A stretch of DNA of 64,000 nucleotides from Chelatococcus sambhunathii (GTDB lineage: Bacteria; Pseudomonadota; Alphaproteobacteria; Rhizobiales; Methylopilaceae). The notes under the pieces were generated by a model, which saw nothing but the letters and a program-made list of their open reading frames with translations, searched no databases and was not told where the DNA came from. The stretch covers positions 1 through 64,000 of the forward strand of contig JADBEO010000017.1 in NCBI GenBank assembly GCA_031316315.1, written 5' to 3'. A program made the position numbers and the translations under genes. Each line of letters opens with the position of its first letter. The stretch's first letter is position 1. This document shows positions 9,902 to 18,656 of this stretch, in pieces.

Positions 9902-10684
9902 ATGACCGACGCGACTTACGAAACCATCCTCGTCGAGACCCGCGGCGGCGTCGGCATCGTCACGCTCAACCGGCCCAAGGCGCTGAACGCGCTGAACGCG
10001 ACGCTCATCCGCGAGCTCGGCGAGGCGCTCGAGGCGTTCGAGGGGGACGACGCCGTCGGCGCGGTGGTGATCACCGGAAGCGAAAAGGCCTTCGCGGCCG
10101 GCGCCGACATCACCGAGATGGCGACGAAGAGCTTTACCGACGTCTATCTCGCCGATCTCGGCGGCGCCTGGAGCCGTCTGCTCGCCTGCCGCAAGCCGCG
10201 CGTCGCGGCGGTGTCGGGCTATGCGCTCGGCGGCGGCGCCGAGCTCGCGCAGATGTGCGACCTGGTGATCGCGTCCGAGACAGCGAAGTTCGGCCAGCCC
10301 GAAATCACGCTCGGCATTATTCCCGGCTTCGGCGGCACGCAGCGCCTGACGCGCGCGGTCGGCAAGGCGAAGGCGATGGACCTGATCCTGACCGGCCGTA
10401 TGATGGACGCGCAGGAGGCCGAGCGATCCGGGCTCGTCTCGCGCGTCGTGCCAGGGGAGAAGCTCTTGGAGGAGGCGCTCGCCGCCGCCGAGAAGATCGC
10501 AGGCTTCTCGCGCGCTGCCGTGCTCGCGGCCAAGGAGGCCGTCGAGGTCGCGCACGAGACCGGGCTGTCGGAGGGGGTGCGCTTCGAGAAGCGCGCCTTC
10601 CAGTCGCTGTTCGCGACCGAGGACCAGAAGGAGGGCATGGCCGCTTTCGTCGAGAAGCGGAAGCCCGCCTTCCGCAACAGGTAA
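9902..10684 (+). CDS. Enoyl-CoA hydratase
   Basis: A crotonase-fold enzyme of 260 residues that hydrates 2-enoyl-CoA, most likely short-chain substrates. The motifs are [10 protein letters not shown], the oxyanion-hole region [21 protein letters not shown] with the first catalytic Glu, and [19 protein letters not shown] with the second. Both catalytic glutamates are present, so a true hydratase is more likely than an isomerase. In many Rhizobiales this gene stands between mutM and rpsT-dnaA; here rpsT and dnaA do not follow. It could serve beta-oxidation or crotonyl-CoA formation for the ethylmalonyl-CoA pathway (inference). Confidence 0.93.
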   Translation: MTDATYETILVETRGGVGIVTLNRPKALNALNATLIRELGEALEAFEGDDAVGAVVITGSEKAFAAGADITEMATKSFTDVYLADLGGAWSRLLACRKPRVAAVSGYALGGGAELAQMCDLVIASETAKFGQPEITLGIIPGFGGTQRLTRAVGKAKAMDLILTGRMMDAQEAERSGLVSRVVPGEKLLEEALAAAEKIAGFSRAAVLAAKEAVEVAHETGLSEGVRFEKRAFQSLFATEDQKEGMAAFVEKRKPAFRNR

Positions 10685-10690
10685 GGCGGC

Positions 10691-11713
10691 TCAGCTCGTC
10701 GACGGATCGTCTTCGCCGCTCGCCCAGACCTCGCCGGGGCGCAGGGCGCGGAACCGCTCCGGCGGAATGTCGCGCGCCTTGAGAGTCGCCGCGAGCAGCT
10801 CCGCCGGCGCGTCGATCGCCTCGGCGGTGAGCTGGAACACGCCCCAATGGCACCCGACCGCGTGGTCGGCGCCGAGCAGCTCCATGACTGAAACCGCCTC
10901 CTCGGCGTCCATATGCTGGTCCTTCATGAACCAGCGCGGCTCGTAGGCGCCGATCGGCAGGATCGCCAGCCGGAACGGCCCGTGCGCGGCGCGGGCGGCG
11001 GAGAAGATCTCGCCGCCGCCGAACCCGCTGTCGCCGGCGTAGTAGATGTTTCCCGCCTCGCCCGCGTCGATCGCGAAGCCCGACCACAGAGCTTTGCGCC
11101 GGTCCGACACGCCGCGCGCCGACCAGTGATAGGCGGGCGTCAGCGTCGCCCGCACCCGGTCCGAGAGCTCGACCGACTCGCGCCAGTCATAGGCTTCGGC
11201 CGCGATCGACGGGTCGTGCGCCTTCAGGATCGCGTCGTTGCCGAGCGGCGTGACCACGCGCGGCCGGTCGCGGGCGGCGAGCCGGGACAGCGTCGCGAGG
11301 TCCATGTGGTCGTAGTGGTTGTGGGAGAGCAGGACGACGTCGATCTTCGGCAGGTCGGAAAAGCGGATCCCCGGCGGGGTCACGCGCTTCGGGCCGGCGA
11401 AGCTGACGGGCGAACAGCGGTTCGACCAGACGGGGTCGGTCAGGATGTTGAGGCCGGCCGTCTGGATGAGATGGGTGGAGTGTCCGACCGCCGTGACGCG
11501 CAGGGCTGAACCATCGACGCGCGACGGCGGCTTGGCGTCGGCGAATGGGCTCGGGCGGCGCGCCGGCCATTTGGCCTTCGGGGCGAGCGCCAGCGCCCGG
11601 ATCGCTTCGAGCGTCGTCTTGGACCAGAGATGGTCCGGATTGTAGAAGCGCGCTCCGTCGAAATGGTCCGAGACCGGGCCGGAGTAGTAGGGATTGCGTC
11701 CGCGACGCGTCAC
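10691..11713 (-). CDS. MBL-fold metallo-hydrolase (UlaG / NAPE-PLD-like)
   Basis: The 340-residue protein has the metallo-beta-lactamase metal-binding motif LLSHNHYDHMD (HxHxDH), a further Asp in YYAGDSGFGG and a His near GCHWGVF. The N-terminal FYNPDHLWS and the PVWSNRCSP segment match the L-ascorbate-6-phosphate lactonase / NAPE-phospholipase D-like subgroup. Its substrate is unknown. It overlaps the preceding DUF188 gene by 4 bases (ATGA) and converges on the enoyl-CoA hydratase. Confidence 0.88.
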   Translation of the reverse strand: MTRRGRNPYYSGPVSDHFDGARFYNPDHLWSKTTLEAIRALALAPKAKWPARRPSPFADAKPPSRVDGSALRVTAVGHSTHLIQTAGLNILTDPVWSNRCSPVSFAGPKRVTPPGIRFSDLPKIDVVLLSHNHYDHMDLATLSRLAARDRPRVVTPLGNDAILKAHDPSIAAEAYDWRESVELSDRVRATLTPAYHWSARGVSDRRKALWSGFAIDAGEAGNIYYAGDSGFGGGEIFSAARAAHGPFRLAILPIGAYEPRWFMKDQHMDAEEAVSVMELLGADHAVGCHWGVFQLTAEAIDAPAELLAATLKARDIPPERFRALRPGEVWASGEDDPSTS

Positions 11714-12207
11714 GGCGCTCCCTCCAGACTGCGGCGCGCGGCGCGCCCACGCTTGGCGCGGGCCACGGCGTGCTCAAGCTCCTGGAGGAAGCGCGACCGG
11801 TCCTTCGGCGCGAAAGGTCTCGGCCCGCCGGTGATCTGTCCGATTTCGCGCAGATGGCTCATCAGCTCCCGGCTCGCGAGAGCGGAGCCGATGGAGTCCT
11901 TGGTGAAGGGCTTGCCCGTCGTCCCAATGGCCGCGGCGCCTTTCGCGAGGCAGCGCGCCGCGAGAGGGATGTCGGCCGTCACGACGACGTCGTCCGCCTC
12001 GACGTGATCCGCGATCCAGTCATCGGCCGCGTCCGGCCCGTCGCCAACCACCTGGAGGCGGATCGCATCGTCGCGCGGAACGGCGATGAAGCGGTTCGCG
12101 ACGAGCGTCACCATCAGCCCGTGGCGGGCCGCGACGCGATAGGCCTCGTCCTTAACCGGACAGGCGTCGGCGTCGATGTAGAGGTGAGGCGGATCCTTGG
12201 GGGGCAC
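11710..12207 (-). CDS. YaiI/YqxD family protein (DUF188)
   Basis: This 165-residue conserved protein carries the family N-terminus LYIDADACPVKDEAYRVA, a PIN-like Asp-rich beginning, plus VVTADIPLAARCL and GKPFTKDSIG. The family is widespread and predicted to be nuclease-like, without an established function. Translation of the downstream MBL-fold gene is probably coupled through the ATGA overlap. Confidence 0.9.
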   Translation of the reverse strand: MPPKDPPHLYIDADACPVKDEAYRVAARHGLMVTLVANRFIAVPRDDAIRLQVVGDGPDAADDWIADHVEADDVVVTADIPLAARCLAKGAAAIGTTGKPFTKDSIGSALASRELMSHLREIGQITGGPRPFAPKDRSRFLQELEHAVARAKRGRAARRSLEGAP

Positions 12208-12355
12208 GTGTTGGGGCGGCTCGGCGGCCAGTTCCTGATTCGCTCGATGGGGCGGCGCGGCGTCCGCCGCGACTTAAGATGGGGCGGAGGAGGCGCGAGC
12301 GCGAGCCAGAATCGCGCGGGGCGCGGTATCAGGCGGGCGACCGCGGCGGCGGACA

Positions 12356-12384
12356 TTGACTTCCCAAGGCTTTATCACGATCTT
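12356..12384 (+). promoter_or_regulatory. Candidate sigma-70 promoter for infC
   Basis: TTGACT at 12356-12361 is followed after 17 bases by GATCTT at 12379-12384. The -35 box is good and the -10 box is weak. It would give an infC leader of about 100 bases. The 287-base spacer contains no other convincing feature. Confidence 0.35.
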
Positions 12385-12494
12385 GGACGCGACGCTGGCG
12401 CTTGGGTCGCCGACGCGAATGCGCCTCGTGCTGGACACGGGGTTTTTCGTGTTGTCAGGCGTCATCCAGTCGTCGACTAGAGGAGAGTTGAGCC

Positions 12495-13034
12495 ATTCGT
12501 CGTCCCATGAGGCCAGTCGGTCCGGTCCAGAAAGACGGGCCGCGCGTGAACAAGGAGATTCGCGTACTCGAAGTGCAGCTCATCGACGCCGATGGGCGCA
12601 ATCTTGGCCCGACCAAGATCAATGACGCGCTGCAGGCCGCAGAGGACGCCGGGCTCGACCTCGTCGAGATCGCCCCGAATTCCGTCCCGCCCGTCTGCAA
12701 GCTGCTTGATTACGGCAAGTACAAGTATCAGAGCCAGAAGAAGGCCGCCGAGGCGCGCAAGAACCAGAAGATCGTCGAAGTCAAAGAGATCAAGATGCGT
12801 CCGAACATCGACGATCACGACTACGACGTGAAGATGAAAGCCATGCGCCGATTCTTCGACGAGGGCGACAAGGTCAAGGTCACGTTGAGGTTCCGAGGCC
12901 GCGAGATGGCGCATCAGGACCTCGGGCTGAAGCTCCTCATCAAGGTTCGCGAGGAGGTCTCGGAACTGGCCAAGCCGGAAAGCGAACCCTCGCTCGAAGG
13001 CCGCCAGATGACGATGGTGCTCGCGCCGCGCTGA
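12495..13034 (+). CDS. infC: Translation initiation factor IF-3
   Basis: IF-3 binds the 30S subunit, checks start-codon pairing and prevents premature 50S joining. I place the start at the ATT at 12495: it is in frame, preceded by AGGAGA with 8 bases spacing, and gives the N-terminus [19 protein letters not shown], which matches alphaproteobacterial IF-3. An AUU start is the classical basis of infC autoregulation, because IF-3 discriminates against its own non-canonical start. An ATG at 12507 would cut off four conserved residues. Visible motifs are [20 protein letters not shown] and the C-terminal [15 protein letters not shown]. It is not followed by rpmI-rplT. Confidence 0.96.
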   Translation: MRRPMRPVGPVQKDGPRVNKEIRVLEVQLIDADGRNLGPTKINDALQAAEDAGLDLVEIAPNSVPPVCKLLDYGKYKYQSQKKAAEARKNQKIVEVKEIKMRPNIDDHDYDVKMKAMRRFFDEGDKVKVTLRFRGREMAHQDLGLKLLIKVREEVSELAKPESEPSLEGRQMTMVLAPR

Positions 13035-13035
13035 G

Positions 13036-13060
13036 GCGTCGGCGCGCCGACGCTGCGTTT
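13036..13060 (+). terminator. Candidate terminator after infC
   Basis: A perfect 18-base palindrome, GCGTCGGCGCGCCGACGC, starts two bases after the infC stop and is followed by TGCGTTT. The stem is strong and the T tract short. Confidence 0.5.
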
Positions 13061-13204
13061 AACCATCAATTTCAAGAGGTTTTTCGCGAGCGCCGCCCCG
13101 CGCGTCTCGCCATTGATCGGCGCTGGGTCTCGGTATAAGTGCTTCGATTGGTCGCGGGCTGTTTCTTCGTCCGCGGCCGGGCGTGATTCTGCGGGAGAGT
13201 GTGT

Positions 13205-13789
13205 ATGCAGGCGAACGCCGACCCGGCTTCGGGGAATGAGGCGACGGCGGGCGAGCCGTCCGCCGTGGACGACATGAGCCTGCTGATCGTCGACGACGAT
13301 CGGGCCTTCGTGCAGCGGCTGGGCCGCGCCATGGAAGCGCGCGGCTACGCGGTGACCATCGCAGAGACGGTTCGGGACGGTCTGGAGGCGGTCGAAAGAT
13401 CCGCGCCGGCCTTCGCGGTCGTCGATATGCGGCTCGGCGACGGCTCCGGGCTGGACGTGATCTCCGCTCTCAAGGCGAAGCGGCCAGACGCGCGCGGAAT
13501 CGTGCTGACCGGCTACGGCAACATCGCGACCGCCGTCACCGCCGTGAAGCTCGGCGCGGTCGACTATCTCGCCAAGCCCGCGGACGCCGACGAGATCCAC
13601 AACGCCCTGATCGCCGGCGAGGAGAAGCCCAAGCCGCCGGAGAATCCCATGTCGGCGGACCGGGTGCGTTGGGAGCACATCCAGCGGGTCTACGAGCTCT
13701 GCGGGCGCAACGTTTCGGAGACTGCGCGCCGGCTCAGCATGCACCGCCGGACGCTGCAGCGCATCCTCGCCAAGCGCGCGCCGCGCTGA
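13205..13789 (+). CDS. ActR/RegA/PrrA-family redox response regulator
   Basis: The 194-residue protein has a receiver domain with LLIVDDDRAF (acidic pocket), phospho-acceptor VVDMRLGDGSG, the Thr in VLTGYG and the Lys in YLAKPAD. A proline-rich linker leads to a Fis-type helix-turn-helix ending in GRNVSETARRLSMHRRTLQRIL, almost identical to ActR/RegA/PrrA. Homologues control CO2 and N2 fixation, respiration and photosynthesis genes in response to redox state, with the kinase ActS/RegB/PrrB. No such kinase is adjacent. The ATG at 13205 has a GGGAGAG site just upstream. Confidence 0.92.
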   Translation: MQANADPASGNEATAGEPSAVDDMSLLIVDDDRAFVQRLGRAMEARGYAVTIAETVRDGLEAVERSAPAFAVVDMRLGDGSGLDVISALKAKRPDARGIVLTGYGNIATAVTAVKLGAVDYLAKPADADEIHNALIAGEEKPKPPENPMSADRVRWEHIQRVYELCGRNVSETARRLSMHRRTLQRILAKRAPR

Positions 13790-13799
13790 TCGTCTCCGG

Positions 13800-14507
13800 C
13801 TAGTCCTGCTGCTGCGGCGGCCTCTGGCCGTTGTCGCGCGGCCGGCGGCGGGAGTCGCGCTGCGCCTTGCGGGCCGCCTCCATCTCATGCGCCGCGCCGG
13901 ACTTCTGCTGCGCCGGCTTGGGCCGTCGATTGGCTGAACTGTCGTCGTCCGACGCGGCGGCGTCCTCGTCCGAACTGTCGGAACCGTCGCCGTCATTGCC
14001 TGCGTCGTCCCCGCTGGTCGCGGAGCCGTCGTCCGGACGGACGAACAGGCGATACTCCTGCTCGCGCTCGTCGAGCGTGAGCTTCAGCGCCTGAAAATCG
14101 ATCGCCGTGACGAGCCAGCCGTCGATCTGGTCGCCGAGGCGAAGCTGCTCGACCTCCTCCTCGCCCTCCTTGCTGACGAAGGCGACCGCGCCGTCGGGCC
14201 CCGCGACGATGCCCGCGATCTTCAGCGTCGGCGGCTCGGGAGGCGGCTCCTCTTCCGGAGGCGGAGGCGGCGGAGGAGCCTCGGCGACGGGCGGCGGAGG
14301 CGGCGTCGGTCGGGTCCGGGAGGGGGTGAAGAGCGGCGCCTCGCGGAATCCCTCAAGCGTCGCCTTGTCGAGACCGGCGAGCGGATTGAGCGCGAGGGCG
14401 TCGGCCGCGGCGGCGGCCTTGGCTTCCTCGGGCGCGGCCTCGTCGGCGCGCGCGGAAACGAGCAGCGCCAGCGTCGACAGTCCTGCGAAGAGGATGGCGC
14501 GCCTCAT
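13800..14507 (-). CDS. Type II secretion GspC/GspN-like HR-domain protein
   Basis: The 235-residue protein has an N-terminal hydrophobic segment that could be a signal anchor or a signal peptide (AGLSTLALLVSARA). A long proline/glutamate-rich linker (about residues 68-90) precedes an HR-like domain around residues 92-158 (LKIAGIVAGPDG, LRLGDQIDGWLVTAID, QEYRLFV). A low-complexity tail follows, first Asp/Ser-rich, then Arg/Gln-rich. No PDZ domain is present, so it is a minimal GspC linking the inner-membrane platform to the GspD secretin. It overlaps gspM by 4 bases and is the last gene of the left T2SS arm. The assignment rests on domain pattern and position. Confidence 0.72.
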   Translation of the reverse strand: MRRAILFAGLSTLALLVSARADEAAPEEAKAAAAADALALNPLAGLDKATLEGFREAPLFTPSRTRPTPPPPPVAEAPPPPPPPEEEPPPEPPTLKIAGIVAGPDGAVAFVSKEGEEEVEQLRLGDQIDGWLVTAIDFQALKLTLDEREQEYRLFVRPDDGSATSGDDAGNDGDGSDSSDEDAAASDDDSSANRRPKPAQQKSGAAHEMEAARKAQRDSRRRPRDNGQRPPQQQD

Positions 14508-15061
14508 GCCGGCGTCTTCCTGTGGCCGCGTACGACGAGGCCGACCCTGAGCGTCGGGTCTTCCGGGTTCTCGGCGCCGCCGGAATCGAGCCGCCGCGCC
14601 TCGAGCCGTTCGATGGTGAGCAGCGGCAGCCGCGTTTCCAGCCCGTGCAGGACGTCGAGCAGGGCGTCGTTGCGCGCGTCGAAAGTCACCCTCAGCTCGA
14701 CGCGGCCGTCGTCCGGCGCGTCCGGGTCGAGGTCGCTGCCGGGCTCCTGCGTTTCGATCAGCCGCGCGTCGGCGTCGGCGACCGCGCCGACGAGGAGCTT
14801 TTGCAGCTCGGCCCGGGCGAGTTCGACGCCCTCGCCCTGAAGGTAGATCGCCGAGGCGTCGCGCCTCGCGTCGGCGCGGTCGCCGAGCCGCGCGACGCGG
14901 CGCTCCAGCGCCTCGACGGTCCTCGCCTGGCGATCGGCGAGCTCGGAGGCGTCGCTCGCCTGCAGGAAGCTGACGATCGCGAAAACAAGGGCGCCGAGCG
15001 GGATGGCGACGGCGAGGGCTCCCGTCGCGACGCGCCGGATGTTGGACGGGGCCGTGCTCAC
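14504..15061 (-). CDS. gspM: Type II secretion protein GspM
   Basis: This small 185-residue inner-membrane protein has one N-terminal transmembrane helix (residues 10-32, ALAVAIPLGALVFAIVSFL), a periplasmic coiled coil (residues 36-62) and a ferredoxin-like periplasmic domain. GspM partners GspL in the assembly platform. Sequence conservation in the family is low; identification relies on length, topology and the 4-base overlaps with gspL and gspC. Confidence 0.8.
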   Translation of the reverse strand: MSTAPSNIRRVATGALAVAIPLGALVFAIVSFLQASDASELADRQARTVEALERRVARLGDRADARRDASAIYLQGEGVELARAELQKLLVGAVADADARLIETQEPGSDLDPDAPDDGRVELRVTFDARNDALLDVLHGLETRLPLLTIERLEARRLDSGGAENPEDPTLRVGLVVRGHRKTPA

Positions 15062-16089
15062 AGGCCCGCTCCCGCCGCCGGCGCGTTCGCCTGGGGCGGC
15101 TCGGGCCGTACGCGCTGGCCGAGAATTTCGAACAGGTCCTTGCCGTCGGCGCCGCGCGTCACCGGCGCCGCGAAGCGCGTGTCGCGCATCAGTCCGCTCG
15201 CTTCGAGCCGCGCGATCAGTCCCGGCGCGGCGGAGGAGGCGCCGGCGAGGCGGACGCGGCTCTGGTCGATCTCCATGTCGCGCAGCGCCGTGTCCTTCGG
15301 GAGCGTTCTGGCCAGCCGGTCGATCAGCGTCACCATGGCGGCGTCCGGGCGCTTCGCAGCGATCAGCGCGGCCTCGCGCGATCCGGCGCCGGCGCCGACC
15401 GCCGCCTGCAGCGCGCGCCGGGCCGCGGTCGAGCGCGCCTCGATCCGCTCAAGCCGCTCGTTCGCCGAATAGTTCGTCCAGATCGAGAGCGCGAGCAGCG
15501 GCAGCACCACAAGCGCTGCGATCGCCGCCGCGGTCTTGACCAGCCGGAGCGCCTTGGCGTGCAGCCGGTCCTGCGATCCGCGCCACAGGTCGATCGACAG
15601 CGGCTCCGAAAGCGGCTCGGCGGCGCTGCCCAGCGCAGTCGGCTCCAGCCCGAGCGCCCTCGCCTTGGCGAGCCATTTGTCCGCGATGTCGCGGGAGGTC
15701 GCGGCGAAGGGCACGCGGAGCTCGCCGCCCTCGGTCTCGCCCGCGACGCGGTAGCCGTAGAGCGCGCGGTCGAGCGACCACGGCACGAGCTTTTCGGCGC
15801 GGTGCTCGACGATCGGGTCGAGATATTCGCGCCCCGCGGCGGGGAGGACCAGTTCGCGCGTCAGCACGACCGAGGCCGGCAGGCGCAGCTCGACGATGGC
15901 GGCGGCGCGCTTCTTGGTCCTGGCGGGCAGGCGCTTCGGCTCTCCCGCGCCTTGCGCCTCATAGAGCGCGAGGGCTTCGCCCTCGGCGACGGCGACGATG
16001 CGGCCGCGCGCGCCCGCCTTCTGCGCGAGCGGCGTCGCGAGCGCGACGAGATCGTCGACCGCCGTCCTCCAGGCGCCCGTCAGCGACAC
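15058..16089 (-). CDS. gspL: Type II secretion protein GspL
   Basis: The 343-residue bitopic protein has a cytoplasmic actin-like part in the first half (PILN/PilM-like, with ELVLPAAGREYLDPIVEHRAE split over residues 80-100). One transmembrane helix lies near residues 185-207 (AAIAALVVLPLLALSIW). A PilN-like periplasmic part with a coiled coil and ferredoxin-like fold (IDRLARTLPKDTALRDMEI) follows. GspL recruits the GspE ATPase to the inner membrane. A proline/alanine tail ends the protein. Confidence 0.85.
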   Translation of the reverse strand: MSLTGAWRTAVDDLVALATPLAQKAGARGRIVAVAEGEALALYEAQGAGEPKRLPARTKKRAAAIVELRLPASVVLTRELVLPAAGREYLDPIVEHRAEKLVPWSLDRALYGYRVAGETEGGELRVPFAATSRDIADKWLAKARALGLEPTALGSAAEPLSEPLSIDLWRGSQDRLHAKALRLVKTAAAIAALVVLPLLALSIWTNYSANERLERIEARSTAARRALQAAVGAGAGSREAALIAAKRPDAAMVTLIDRLARTLPKDTALRDMEIDQSRVRLAGASSAAPGLIARLEASGLMRDTRFAAPVTRGADGKDLFEILGQRVRPEPPQANAPAAGAGL

Positions 16090-16166
16090 GGTACTCGAAG
16101 CCTCCAGGCTCGTCTTTCGGCGCGAGGGTGGTCCGACGCCCGCGCGCGGTCAATCGCCGTCGCGCA

Positions 16167-17849
16167 TCAACCGGCGGCGCGCAGCACTTCGGCCACGGTT
16201 GTCATGCCGCGGCCGGCCTTGGCGAGGCCGTCCTCGAGCATCGTTGTAAGCCCCGACTTGCGGGCGCAGGCGAGCAGCAGCGTCGGGTCCGGCTTCTCGC
16301 GGATCAGCCGTCGCAGCTCGTCGTCGACGCGCATCGCCTCGAACACGCCGACGCGGCCGCGATAGCCGGTGTGCCCGCAGGCCGCGCAGCCTTTCGCCGA
16401 GTGGAAATGCGCGGCCGGATCGAGCCGGAAACCGCGCTCCGCGGCGAGCTTTCGCGCCGCCTCGTCCTCGCGCGGATCGGGCGCCTTGCAGCGTTCGCAG
16501 AGCCGCCGCACGAGGCGCTGGCCGAGCACGCCGCGCAGCGAGGCGGCGATCAGATACGGCTCCACCCCCATGTCGGCGAGACGCACGATCGCGTCGGTCG
16601 CGGAGTTCGTGTGCAGCGTCGTCAGCACCAGATGGCCGGTGAGCGCGGCCTGCGCGCCGACGGCGGCCGTCTCCTGGTCGCGCATCTCGCCGACCATGAT
16701 GACGTCCGGGTCGTGGCGCAGGAACGAGCGCAGCGCGTTGGCGAAATTGAGCCCGATCGACGGCTTGATCTGCGTCTGATGGATGCCCGGCAGCTGGTAT
16801 TCGATCGGATCCTCGACGGTGACGATCTTGCGCGTCGGATCGTTGAGCAGCCCCATCGCGGTCGCGAGCGTCGTCGTCTTGCCCGAGCCGGTCGGACCGG
16901 TGACGATGACGATGCCGTGGGGCTCCGCCAGCAGCTCCTTGAAGACGCGCAGGTCGCGGCCGGTCAGGCCGATGCGCTCGAATTCAAGCAGCTTCGAATC
17001 CTTCAGCAGGATGCGCAGCACGGCGGTCTCGCCGTACATGGTCGGCATGGTCGCGACGCGAAGGTCCGCCTCGACGCGGCCGATGAAGACGTTGGCGCGG
17101 CCGTCCTGCGGCAGGCGGCGCTCGGCGATGTCGAGGCTGGCCAGAATTTTGACGCGCGACAGGACCGCGGGGGCGAGGTGCTTCGGCGCGACCTGCTCCG
17201 TGCGCAGCTGACCGTCGACGCGCAGCCGGATGCGCAGCTCGTCGCGGCCCGTCTCGATGTGGATGTCGGTCGCGCCGACGTCGATCGCCCGCTCCATCAG
17301 CTGGTCGACGAGCCGGACCACCGGGGCGCCGCGCGCGAGGTCCTTCAGGGCCTCGACGGTGTCCTCGGACTGGCTGGCGGGCGCGTCCGTCGGGGAGCGC
17401 GAGCGCATGTCCGGCGCGGCCTGCTCGAACAGCAGGTCGATCTCCTCGAAGGAGACCACGACGAACTGCGGCTCGACGCCGAGGGCGAGACGCACAGCGC
17501 CGAGCCCCTCCTCGGCCGAAGGGTCCGCGACTGCGAGCGCGACGGCGCCGTCGAGCTCGAAGGGATAGGCGAAGGCCTCGCGCAGGAAGCCGCGCGACAG
17601 GCCATCGAGCCGCGGCCGCGCCGCGGCGACGTCGGCGAAGCTCATACGGGGCAGCCCATGAAGCGCGGCGAGCGCGTCGGCGAGATCGGGCCCCGGGACG
17701 GTGCCTGCCCGCCAGAGCGCCTCGGCTTCGCCGACGCCGTCGAGTCGCGTCTCCGGGTCAACGCGCTCGGCGAGCGGCGCATCAAGCGCGACCCCGAGCC
17801 GCGTCAGGTGCCCGGCGAGGTTGGAGGCGATGGGAAGCGGAGCGTTCAT
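16167..17849 (-). CDS. gspE: Type II secretion ATPase GspE
   Basis: This hexameric cytoplasmic ATPase powers pseudopilus assembly. The 560-residue protein has an N1E/T2SSE N-domain with an RxxG-like FADVAAARPRLDGLSRGF segment. The Walker A motif GPTGSGKTTTL is at residues 318-328, the Asp box follows, and Walker B (VIMVGEMRDQETA) and the His box (LVLTTLHTNSATDAI) are present. A zinc-binding region with CERC and CAACGHTG pairs lies near residues 455-500. All motifs are intact. It precedes gspL by 77 bases and follows the HbpS-like gene. Confidence 0.96.
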   Translation of the reverse strand: MNAPLPIASNLAGHLTRLGVALDAPLAERVDPETRLDGVGEAEALWRAGTVPGPDLADALAALHGLPRMSFADVAAARPRLDGLSRGFLREAFAYPFELDGAVALAVADPSAEEGLGAVRLALGVEPQFVVVSFEEIDLLFEQAAPDMRSRSPTDAPASQSEDTVEALKDLARGAPVVRLVDQLMERAIDVGATDIHIETGRDELRIRLRVDGQLRTEQVAPKHLAPAVLSRVKILASLDIAERRLPQDGRANVFIGRVEADLRVATMPTMYGETAVLRILLKDSKLLEFERIGLTGRDLRVFKELLAEPHGIVIVTGPTGSGKTTTLATAMGLLNDPTRKIVTVEDPIEYQLPGIHQTQIKPSIGLNFANALRSFLRHDPDVIMVGEMRDQETAAVGAQAALTGHLVLTTLHTNSATDAIVRLADMGVEPYLIAASLRGVLGQRLVRRLCERCKAPDPREDEAARKLAAERGFRLDPAAHFHSAKGCAACGHTGYRGRVGVFEAMRVDDELRRLIREKPDPTLLLACARKSGLTTMLEDGLAKAGRGMTTVAEVLRAAG

Positions 17850-17913
17850 GAAGCGGCGATCTGCTTGGACCTGCGAGGGATCATAGCCGCTAAGCCCCTT
17901 CCGACAAAGCGAA

Positions 17914-17938
17914 CGCGCGCCGGCGGGCCGGCGCGCGC
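17914..17938 (-). terminator. GC-rich hairpin between the HbpS-like gene and gspE
   Basis: A near-perfect palindrome (arms GCGCGCCGGC and GCCGGCGCGC with a two-base centre) lies between the stop of the HbpS-like gene and the gspE start. The U tract on the minus strand is poor, so it may attenuate rather than fully stop transcription, or protect the 3' end of the upstream message. Confidence 0.45.
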
Positions 17939-17957
17939 AGTTCCGGGCGGGCGCTGG

Positions 17958-18656
17958 TTACTCCGCGACGCCCTGTGTGCCGGCGTCGTTCGGGCAGTGC
18001 GGGTGCCCGCTGGTGTCGCCGAAGGTCAGCGCGTCGCTGCCCTCGCTCGGGGCGAGCTTCAGCTTCAGGCGCGTGCGCCAGGCCGTGGAGTGGTCGGCGC
18101 AGGCGGTGTCGCCGGACAGGCCGAGCCCGCCGATCGCGGTCTTGCCGTTGTAGAGGCCGAGGCCGCCGCCGAAGGTAATGGTGCCGCCGAGGCGCCTACC
18201 GAGCATCGGGTCCTTGTCGGTGCCGAACTTGCCGAAGCCGCCATCATAGATCGTGGCGGCGTCCAGAGGGTTGCCGAAGGCGAGGCCGAACAGCGGATTG
18301 CCGCCGCTCGGGCTGCCCTGCACCCACGGATACAGCATCGCGGAGGAGATCGGCCCGCCGTCGAGCGACAGGCCGTTGGCGGTGAAGGCCTTCGCCGCCG
18401 CGATCTGACGGCTCAGCAGCCACTGGCTGTCGGCCTTGTCGCCCGAATAGGCGACGGCGCAGATCACCCCCGTGCGGTCGACCACCACAGCCCAGTAGTG
18501 GTTGTTGAGGCCGGTCGAATCCGCCTCGTCGGCCTTTGTCAGCGCCTTCTTCAGATCGGCGCTCGTGACCGGACACTCCGGCGCGGCCATCGCCGGCGCC
18601 GCGGCGAACGTGGCGAACGCCGCAAGCGCCGCCGCTCCCAGGACGGAAAACCTCAT
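17958..18656 (-). CDS. Secreted GlcG/HbpS-like (DUF336) heme-binding-type protein
   Basis: The 232-residue protein has a clear Sec signal peptide (residues 1-24, ending AAPAMAAPE). The mature part resembles the GlcG/HbpS fold: QIAAAKAFTANGLSLDG, then LFGLAFGNPLDAATIYDGGFGKFG and LGGTITFGGGLGLYNGKTAIGGLGLSGDTACADH. Four cysteines in the mature part (ECPV, VICAV, TACAD, HCPND) could form disulfides, suiting periplasmic or extracellular life. HbpS-like proteins bind heme or iron, but heme binding here is not proven. The gene heads the leftward T2SS arm, so the protein may be exported by the system (inference). No housekeeping role is known. Confidence 0.78.
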   Translation of the reverse strand: MRFSVLGAAALAAFATFAAAPAMAAPECPVTSADLKKALTKADEADSTGLNNHYWAVVVDRTGVICAVAYSGDKADSQWLLSRQIAAAKAFTANGLSLDGGPISSAMLYPWVQGSPSGGNPLFGLAFGNPLDAATIYDGGFGKFGTDKDPMLGRRLGGTITFGGGLGLYNGKTAIGGLGLSGDTACADHSTAWRTRLKLKLAPSEGSDALTFGDTSGHPHCPNDAGTQGVAE

